Assembly: GCA_030041195.1 (NCBI GenBank)
Contig: JASHOI010000234.1
Coordinates: forward strand, 1-37,278
DNA from: Streptosporangiaceae bacterium
GTDB lineage: Bacteria; Actinomycetota; Actinomycetes; Streptosporangiales; Streptosporangiaceae
Direction: 5' to 3'
DNA length: 37,278 nucleotides
Position numbers and translations under genes: made by a program. Of this stretch, positions 32,982-37,278 are shown piece by piece. The notes beneath the pieces are model-generated. The model ran no database searches and had not been told where the DNA came from. It was given only the letters and a program-made list of their open reading frames with translations. Position 1 is the stretch's first letter. Every line of letters starts with the position of its first letter.

Positions 32982-33929
32982 GTGAGCCCGGCAGGGCGGC
33001 GGCCGGGCGGGGCCGACACGCGGGCGGAGATCCTCGAGGCCGCGCGGGCCGAGTTCGGCGAGCACGGCTACACCGCGGCTACGGTCCGGCAGGTGGCCCG
33101 GCGCGCCCACGTCGATCCCGCGCTCGTCTACCACTATTTCGGCGACAAGGCCGGCCTGTTCGTCGCCTGCCTCGACCTGCCCGCGGACCCGCGCGAGGTC
33201 CAGATCCAGGCCCGGGGCGGCGACCTCGACGGCGCCCGCATCGCGGAACGGTTCCTGGCCCAGTGGGAGGAAGGCACGGCCGAGCCCGGCAAGTCGTTCG
33301 TGACGCTCGTCCAGGCAGTGTCCAGCGCACCCGAGGTGGCCAGGGCCGTGCGCGAGTTCCTCACCGAGCGCGTGTGGGCCCAGGTGCGGACCGGGGACGG
33401 CGAGGCCGCCGCCAGGGTCACGGCGCTCGTTTCCTCCCAGCTCCTCGGCCTGGCCTGGGCCCGCTACGTGATCCGCATGGAGCCGCTGGCGTCGGCGAGC
33501 AGGTCCGAGGTGGCCGCCTGGATCGGGCCCACGATAGAGGCTTACATCACCGGCCGGCTCGGCCGGCCCACCGGTGACCCGCCGGGCCCGAGCCCGGGTA
33601 AGTTACGCCCGCGCGGCAAGCAGGTAGAGAGCCGCCGTTTAGCACGCCACGGCGCCCAGGGCGAGCAGAGCCATGATCAGCGAGCTGATGTTGTTGTTGA
33701 AGTCGAGGAAGCTCGCCCCGTTGAAGCCGGCACCGATCACGAGCAAGCCGGCCAGCACCGACCAGGCCCCGATCGGCCGGTGCCCCAGCCGCACGGCGTA
33801 AACGGCGACGCCGATCACGAGCACGGCGAGCGCAAGCCCGAGCACGGCGTGGACCACCAGGGCGGGTGCGCCGTGGGCGACGGCCCAGGCGACGCTGCGC
33901 ACCGACCCGGCGTCCATGCCGATTCCTGA
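32982..33929 (+). CDS. TetR-family regulator with antisense-overlapping C-terminal extension
   Basis: Residues 1-195 are a normal TetR protein: HTH TRAEILEAARAEFGEHGYTAATVRQVARRAHVDPALVYHYFGDKAGLF, then a helical ligand domain ending VAAWIGPTIEAYITGRLGR. GTG start at 32982. The frame continues to residue 315, but the last ~109 residues (from GKLRPRGKQV) are Gln/His/Gly-rich, have no fold-like pattern and lie antisense to the copy-2 membrane gene. A TAA one base out of frame at 33599-33601 would end the protein near residue 206, the expected length. A small indel has therefore probably removed the native stop. It is divergent from the copy-1 membrane protein, its probable target. Confidence 0.8.
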   Translation: MSPAGRRPGGADTRAEILEAARAEFGEHGYTAATVRQVARRAHVDPALVYHYFGDKAGLFVACLDLPADPREVQIQARGGDLDGARIAERFLAQWEEGTAEPGKSFVTLVQAVSSAPEVARAVREFLTERVWAQVRTGDGEAAARVTALVSSQLLGLAWARYVIRMEPLASASRSEVAAWIGPTIEAYITGRLGRPTGDPPGPSPGKLRPRGKQVESRRLARHGAQGEQSHDQRADVVVEVEEARPVEAGTDHEQAGQHRPGPDRPVPQPHGVNGDADHEHGERKPEHGVDHQGGCAVGDGPGDAAHRPGVHADS

Positions 33930-34052
33930 CTGCACGAGGACCAGCACAATCGCTCCGACGACCATCGGCCGAAGGCGCGCCACAAGAGGCCGGCGGCTGT
34001 CGTCCGCCCCGCGCAGCGGCCGCAACCGGCCTGAATACTGATGAAAATCCAT
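33639..34052 (-). pseudogene. Truncated membrane protein, copy 2 (nonsense codon)
   Basis: 137-aa paralogue of the product of 32305-32871. From SVAWAVAHGAPALVVHAVLGLA through SSLIMALLALGAVAC it is nearly the same protein. Two changes damage it. The segment between helix 1 and AWAVAHG is about 25 residues shorter. After GAVAC, where copy 1 has Tyr (TAC), copy 2 has TAA; reading on gives TAALYLLAARA and a second TAA at 33603-33605, parallel to the copy-1 end YSLILYLLLTRPP. The last helix is therefore cut by a point nonsense mutation. It may still be expressed as a shortened protein. The start ATG 34052 aligns with copy 1. Confidence 0.72.
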
Positions 34053-34057
34053 CGCTG

Positions 34058-34080
34058 ATGAATTATGCGAGAAAATTCAC
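34058..34080. promoter_or_regulatory. Shared operator-like inverted repeat, copy 2
   Basis: ATGAATT (34058-34064) and AATTCAC (34074-34080) with a 9-bp spacer, at the same place relative to the copy-2 ATG as in copy 1. The minus-strand CATAAT is retained. One arm base and one spacer base differ from copy 1. Confidence 0.55.
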
Positions 34081-34235
34081 ACACGATGAAATAGATCAGC
34101 TGACCTCGCGCCCGACCGCGTTGCCGTGGCCGGGGACATCGACCCCGTCCGGACCCGCAACAGCGCGCGACCTTGCCTCATCCCGCATGCTCAAGGACTT
34201 GTCCGCGACGGAAGCGACCGTCTGACCGGTTGCTT

Positions 34236-34288
34236 CATGATCTGGGTGGCAAACGTCGTGTATTTGGTCGTTATCCACCCAGATCATG
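34236..34288. repeat. Long hairpin: 14-bp perfect inverted repeat with 25-nt loop
   Basis: CATGATCTGGGTGG (34236-34249) and CCACCCAGATCATG (34275-34288) are exact reverse complements. Within the loop AACG and CGTT can extend the stem after a 2x2 internal loop. The sequence is AT-richer than its flanks and lies in the 300 bp that replaced the DNA-binding part of the duplicated TetR gene. No transposase is nearby. It could be a small non-autonomous element or a structured RNA. Confidence 0.6.
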
Positions 34289-34352
34289 GAAATCGAATAC
34301 CCGAACGGATCTTGGCTGGGCCGTCTGGGGTCTGCGGGACTGGTGTTACAGC

Positions 34353-34589
34353 ATGGAACACCGCCGCCTCGCGTCATGCGTCCGCCTGCGCTACGGCAGC
34401 AGCGAGGCCGCAGGCGGACCGCGAGCGCTGGTGTCCCGCCCGCCGCTAGGCGCGGCCCGGGCCTGCCACGTGATCGCCACGGAACCGTTCGCGCCGGCGA
34501 GGAGATCCGACCTGGCCGCCTGGATCGGGCCCACCATAGAGGCATACATCATCGGCCGACTCGGCCGACTCGGCCGACTACGCAGATAG
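34353..34589 (+). pseudogene. Remnant of a duplicated TetR gene (C-terminal ~75 residues only)
   Basis: The frame ending at the TAG 34587-34589 reads ACHVIATEPFAPARRSDLAAWIGPTIEAYIIGRLGRLGR. This aligns without gaps to residues ~160-195 of the TetR at 32982 (ARYVIRMEPLASASRSEVAAWIGPTIEAYITGRLGRP). Weaker match continues upstream to about 34353 (SSEAAGGPRALVSRPPLGAARA against GDGEAAARVTALVSSQLLGLAWA). The HTH half is gone and there is no credible start. This is a decayed second copy of the TetR gene in the same orientation and order as copy 1. Confidence 0.75.
34554..34580. repeat. 9-bp tandem repeat at the end of the TetR remnant
   Basis: GGCCGACTC is repeated three times (last unit ends CTA), encoding GRLGRLGRL. 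The intact paralogue has one equivalent unit, so the expansion arose after duplication. Confidence 0.7.
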
Positions 34590-34606
34590 CGACAGCAGGA
34601 GACCTC

Positions 34607-35626
34607 GTGCGCACCGTTGCCCTAGCCGCCCTGGCCGCAGTGGTGGCTGTTTGGGTTCCGGCGGGGGTGGGCCCTGCGGTTCTGGCGGGGGTGGGCGCGG
34701 GGATTCCGGCCGGGGTGGGCGCGGGGATTCCGGCGGGGGTGGGCGCGGGGGTTCCGGCAGGGGTGGGCGCCGCGGTCCCGGCGGTAGCTGCGGGGACGCG
34801 GACGGCGGCCGACGTGCACGTCGCCGCTGGCCGCACGACCGGCAGGACGAGCTACTACCTCTCCCTCGGCGACTCGCTGTCGGTGGGCGTCCAGCCCGAC
34901 GCGGCCGGGAAGAGCCTGCCGACCGACCAGGGCTATGCCAACCAGCTGTACGCGGCGCTACGCGTCGGCGACCCCGGCCTGCGGCTGGTCAAGCTGGGCT
35001 GCTCGGGCGAGACCACGCACACGATGATCGACGGCGGGATCTGCTCCTATCCCGCGGGCTCACAGCTCGCCGAGGCGGTCCGGTTCCTGCGCGCGCACCG
35101 CGGCCAGGTCTCGCTGATCACCATCGACATCGGCGCCAACGACCCGGACTCGTGCATCACCCGGCCGAGCCTCGGCGCGGTCGTCTCCTGCGTCACCAAG
35201 AGCTTCCCGGAGACCGTGGCCAACCTCACGAAGATCATGAGCAGCATCCGGGCGGCGGCCGGCGACAAGGTCCGCGTGATCGGCATGAACTACTACGTGC
35301 CGGCGCTGTCCGAGTGGCGCAACGGGCCGCCGGGCCAGCAGCTCGCGCGGCTGTCCGAGCGGCTCGTGGTCGGCTACAACAACCTGCTGGCCACCGTGTA
35401 CCAGCAGTTCGGCGCCCGGGTCGCGAACGTGTTCGGCGCGTTTCACAGCGGCGACTTCACCGACCGGGTGCGGGTACCCGGCCTCGGCACGGTCCCCCGC
35501 AACGTGGCCGTGATCTGCCTGTGGACCTGGGAGTGCGCGGCCTCCCCGCGCGGCCCGAACGAGCACGCCCGGCCGGTCGGCTACGGCGTGATCGCGCTGG
35601 CGTTCCTGCTCGCCGACATCGGCTAG
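34607..35626 (+). CDS. Secreted SGNH/GDSL hydrolase (lipase/esterase) with repeat-expanded leader
   Basis: 339 aa from the GTG at 34607 after AGGAG. A hydrophobic signal ([20 protein letters not shown]) runs into five 8-residue repeats (AGVGAGIP type, residues 19-58). The mature SGNH domain has block I SLGDSLSVG (Ser90), the Gly-Cys LGCSGETT of block II, block III IDIGANDPD (Asn178) and block V PNEHARPVGYGVIA (His320). Several Cys residues suggest disulfides. It resembles Streptomyces-type secreted lipases. In-frame codons upstream of the GTG lead into unrelated sequence. The repeats make the export signal unusually long, and the cleavage site may be at the AAG or ADV near residues 61-70. Confidence 0.87.
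   Translation: MRTVALAALAAVVAVWVPAGVGPAVLAGVGAGIPAGVGAGIPAGVGAGVPAGVGAAVPAVAAGTRTAADVHVAAGRTTGRTSYYLSLGDSLSVGVQPDAAGKSLPTDQGYANQLYAALRVGDPGLRLVKLGCSGETTHTMIDGGICSYPAGSQLAEAVRFLRAHRGQVSLITIDIGANDPDSCITRPSLGAVVSCVTKSFPETVANLTKIMSSIRAAAGDKVRVIGMNYYVPALSEWRNGPPGQQLARLSERLVVGYNNLLATVYQQFGARVANVFGAFHSGDFTDRVRVPGLGTVPRNVAVICLWTWECAASPRGPNEHARPVGYGVIALAFLLADIG
34661..34780. repeat. Five 24-bp tandem repeats in the SGNH hydrolase leader
   Basis: Units of the type GCGGGGGTGGGCGCGGGGAT (plus TCCG) repeat five times, encoding AGVGPAVL, AGVGAGIP, AGVGAGIP, AGVGAGVP and AGVGAAVP. Units 2-4 are nearly identical in DNA. The unit is divisible by three, so copy-number change keeps the frame. Confidence 0.85.
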
Positions 35627-35749
35627 CGGCGCCCGGGCTTTCATCACCTACGCGTTTGCACGTTCTGCTGCGGCGCCTCACAGATCAGGACAAGATATGA
35701 AATTTAGAGCGGGAGGCCGGGTCTGGCGGCGGGAAGCCGGGGGCCCGAA

Positions 35750-35837
35750 CAGGCAAGCGGGAGCCCGGCGGCAGGAAGCCGGGAGGCGCATGACAGGCAA
35801 GCGGGAGCCCGGCGGCAGGAAGCCGGGAGGCGCATGA
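35750..35837. repeat. Two perfect 44-bp tandem repeats upstream of the G1 peptidase
   Basis: The unit begins CAGGCAAGCGGGAGCCCGGC and ends GGAGGCGCATGA; copies are 35750-35793 and 35794-35837, followed by a partial third copy (CAGGAAAGCGGGGAG) that supplies the purine-rich stretch just before the peptidase ATG. A degenerate unit precedes them from about 35709. The array occupies the leader or promoter of the peptidase gene. Confidence 0.85.
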
Positions 35838-35855
35838 CAGGAAAGCGGGGAGCGG

Positions 35856-36671
35856 ATGATACGTCGCTGGTGCACGGGGGTGGCAGCCGTGGCGCTGGTC
35901 ACCGGGACATGGATGGCCGCGGGCAGCGCGTCCGCGGCAACACACGCGGCGCAGCCGTTAGCCCGCTCGGCCGCGTCCGGCTTCAGTCCCGGCGGTCTCA
36001 TGGTCAGGCCGGCGCGCGATGAGCCGGGCGCGGTCAACGGCCCCGAGAACGCCACGGAGAGCGCCAACTGGTCCGGTTACGCCGCAACGGGCAGCGACGG
36101 CGCTTTCACGAGCGTGTCGGCGAGCTGGACCGAGCCGACGGTGACCTGCACCTCGTCGGGTAACAAGTACGCGGGGTTCTGGGTCGGCCTGGATGGCTAC
36201 AGCAGCGACTCGGTCGAGCAGACCGGAACGGACGCCGACTGCAACGGCACCAAGCCGAGCTACCGGGGCTGGTATGAGATGTTCCCGGCGGCGCCGGTCT
36301 ACTTCAGCAGGATCGTGAAGCCCGGGAACCATATGAGCGCCTCGGTCACGTTCAGCGGGACCGACACCTACAAGCTGGTGCTCAAGAACCTGACGCGGGG
36401 CTGGACCAAGACGATCATCAAGAAGGAAGCGGGCCTGGACCGGTCCTCCGCCGAGGTGATCACCGAGGCGCCTTCGTCCGGCAGCGGCGTGCTGCCGCTC
36501 GCGGACTTCGGCACGGTCAAGTACACCGAGGCCAAGGCGAACGGCACCTCGCTGGCGTCGCACAAGCCGGTCAAGATCATCATGGTCGACAGCAGCGGCG
36601 ACCAGCTAGATACCACCAGCAAGATCGGCAGCGCCGGCGCGTTCCGCGACAGGTGGCTCCGGAGCAGCTAG
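35856..36671 (+). CDS. Secreted G1-family (eqolisin) glutamic endopeptidase
   Basis: 271 aa. Signal peptide MIRRWCTGVAAVALVTGTWM... with cleavage likely after AGSASA (residue ~27), then a ~40-residue propeptide-like region to about 69. The mature domain begins ESANWSGYAATG, the family's N-terminal motif. FWVGLDGYSSDSVEQTGTD carries the catalytic Gln (Q122), and the AEVITEAP segment (199-206) carries the catalytic Glu. Late LPLADFGTVKYTEA also fits. Eqolisins act at acid pH. ATG at 35856 is preceded by GCGGGGAGCG inside the end of the 44-bp repeat array, so the repeats contribute its ribosome-binding site. Confidence 0.88.
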   Translation: MIRRWCTGVAAVALVTGTWMAAGSASAATHAAQPLARSAASGFSPGGLMVRPARDEPGAVNGPENATESANWSGYAATGSDGAFTSVSASWTEPTVTCTSSGNKYAGFWVGLDGYSSDSVEQTGTDADCNGTKPSYRGWYEMFPAAPVYFSRIVKPGNHMSASVTFSGTDTYKLVLKNLTRGWTKTIIKKEAGLDRSSAEVITEAPSSGSGVLPLADFGTVKYTEAKANGTSLASHKPVKIIMVDSSGDQLDTTSKIGSAGAFRDRWLRSS

Positions 36672-36687
36672 CCTGACCTGGGCTGAT

Positions 36688-36731
36688 GGCGCGGCGCCGG
36701 ACCGCGGGGAACAGCGCGATTGCGCCGCGCC
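36688..36731. terminator. GC-rich inverted repeat between convergent genes
   Basis: GGCGCGGCGC (36688-36697) and GCGCCGCGCC (36722-36731) form a perfect 10-bp stem with a 24-nt loop. It starts 16 nt after the peptidase stop and ends 13 nt before the stop of the minus-strand SILSIGS-repeat gene, the expected place for a bidirectional terminator. No U tract. Confidence 0.5.
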
Positions 36732-36744
36732 GCAGCCTGGGCGG

Positions 36745-37008
36745 CTAGCGGCTTGACCGCCACGCCATGATGGACCGGCTTGACCTGCCCGACAGGATCG
36801 ACCAGTCCGACAGCACCGACAGCAGCGAGCCGACGCTGCCCAGGGAGCCAGCCGAGCCCATCGACAGGAACGAGCCGACGGATCCGACCGAGAGAATCGA
36901 GCCGACCGAGCCGATCGACAGAATCGAGCCCTTCGACCCGATGCTCAGGATCGAGTTCTCGGAGCCGACCGACCACTTCGAGCCGTTGCGATCATTCATG
37001 CCGGGCAT
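36745..37008 (-). CDS. Small SILSIGS-repeat protein downstream of an ABC-F gene
   Basis: 87 aa from the ATG at 37008 (MPGMNDRNGSKWSVGS); the ATG at 36999 (MNDRNGSKW) is an alternative. Residues ~14-70 are a regular Ser/Gly repeat of period six: GSENSILSIGSKGSILSIGS, then VGSILSV, VGSFLSM, AGSLGSV. Hydrophobic Ile/Leu/Val positions alternate with Gly-Ser. The C-terminus is basic (GRSSRSIMAWRSSR). There is no signal peptide. The pattern would suit a beta-solenoid or amyloid-like stack. I recall similar Gly-Ser repeat proteins of unknown function in other actinobacteria but cannot verify this here. It starts 14 nt after the ABC-F stop, so the two are probably cotranscribed. Confidence 0.7.
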   Translation of the reverse strand: MPGMNDRNGSKWSVGSENSILSIGSKGSILSIGSVGSILSVGSVGSFLSMGSAGSLGSVGSLLSVLSDWSILSGRSSRSIMAWRSSR

Positions 37009-37022
37009 TGTCGCACCGGCGC

Positions 37023-37278
37023 TCACCCGGACAGCTCCTCGGCGAGCGTGAGCCACCGGTCCTCCAGGGTGGCCTTCTCGTCCTGGACCGCGCGCAGCTG
37101 CGCGCCGAGCTCAATCAGCCTGGTGTAGTCGCTGACGTGCTCGGCGAGCGCCGCCGTCAGCTCGGCCTCCTGGCCGGACACCTTCTCGAGCTGGCGCTCC
37201 AGCCGGCCGAGTTCCTTCTGCGCGGCCCGCTGACGCGCCGCCGTCCCGGCGGCGGGGGCGTCGCCCCGGCCAGGGGCC
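37023..37278 (-). CDS. ABC-F family ATPase, C-terminal end only
   Basis: The last 84 residues of a gene entering from the right edge, ending at TGA 37023-37025. The sequence (QRAAQKELGRLERQLEKVSG, then the AELTAALAEHVSDYTRLIEL segment, ending WLTLAEELSG) is the C-terminal coiled-coil arm of ABC-F proteins, which work on the ribosome (EttA/Uup-like translation factors or antibiotic resistance factors). No ATPase motifs lie inside the window, so the subgroup cannot be set. The Ala/Pro/Gly stretch at the start is the linker before the arm. Confidence 0.8.
   Translation of the reverse strand, partial: APGRGDAPAAGTAARQRAAQKELGRLERQLEKVSGQEAELTAALAEHVSDYTRLIELGAQLRAVQDEKATLEDRWLTLAEELSG

Noticed and set aside
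35750..35837. Possible CRISPR array
   Set aside because: The 44-bp units are directly adjacent with no spacers, and no cas genes are present.

Overview
This is a high-GC, densely coded chromosomal stretch of a multicellular-type actinobacterium (Actinomycetota). The evidence is GC-rich codon use, many GTG starts, a menaquinone branch (MenG, MenJ-like) next to a 14-subunit-type complex I operon, an AfsR-type SARP regulator, and actinobacterial gene neighbours (glmU-prs, rplY-pth, tRNA-Gln). A secreted G1 (eqolisin) peptidase fits an acid-tolerant soil actinobacterium. I cannot place the genus.

Layout. Positions 1-5788 (minus strand) hold menG, then a MenJ-like geranylgeranyl reductase followed by nuoA-nuoB-nuoC-nuoD-nuoE; nuoE runs off the left edge. 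A perfect 20-bp palindrome with the sequence form of a Rex redox-sensor operator lies just before the reductase-nuo unit. Positions 5892-9274 hold a translationally coupled SDR epimerase and S9 peptidase. Divergent from these, 9690-14160 is a three-gene coupled operon: a BcsA-like GT2 polymerase, a GH26 lipoprotein and a GT39-like membrane glycosyltransferase, which looks like an exopolysaccharide synthesis and trimming unit. It converges on, and overlaps by 17 bp, a minus-strand unit rplY-pth-cysQ-cysD-cysN (ribosome factors plus sulfate activation).

Positions 18548-24483 look like an accessory block set between rplY-pth and prs-glmU, genes that are often close neighbours in actinobacteria. 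It holds a GMC oxidoreductase with its gluconate-2-dehydrogenase-subunit-3 partner, a 75-aa acidic protein with three GPWDA repeats, and a 972-aa AfsR-like regulator with an unusual cluster of related upstream repeats. The large regulator followed by a small repeat protein has the architecture of the Streptomyces afsR-afsS pair, with unrelated repeat sequence. GlmU lacks its whole acetyltransferase active region.

Positions 27346-31183 (plus strand) hold an HTH gene with LAGLIDADG-like features, a tRNA-Gln(UUG) with a rare C33, and a delta-9 desaturase-TetR-MarR unit preceded by two tandem operator-like palindromes. Positions 32305-34589 hold a tandemly duplicated module, a small membrane protein gene divergent from a TetR gene, whose second copy is decaying. 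The right end carries two secreted hydrolases (SGNH lipase and G1 peptidase) surrounded by tandem repeats, a small SILSIGS-repeat protein, and the C-terminus of an ABC-F ATPase.
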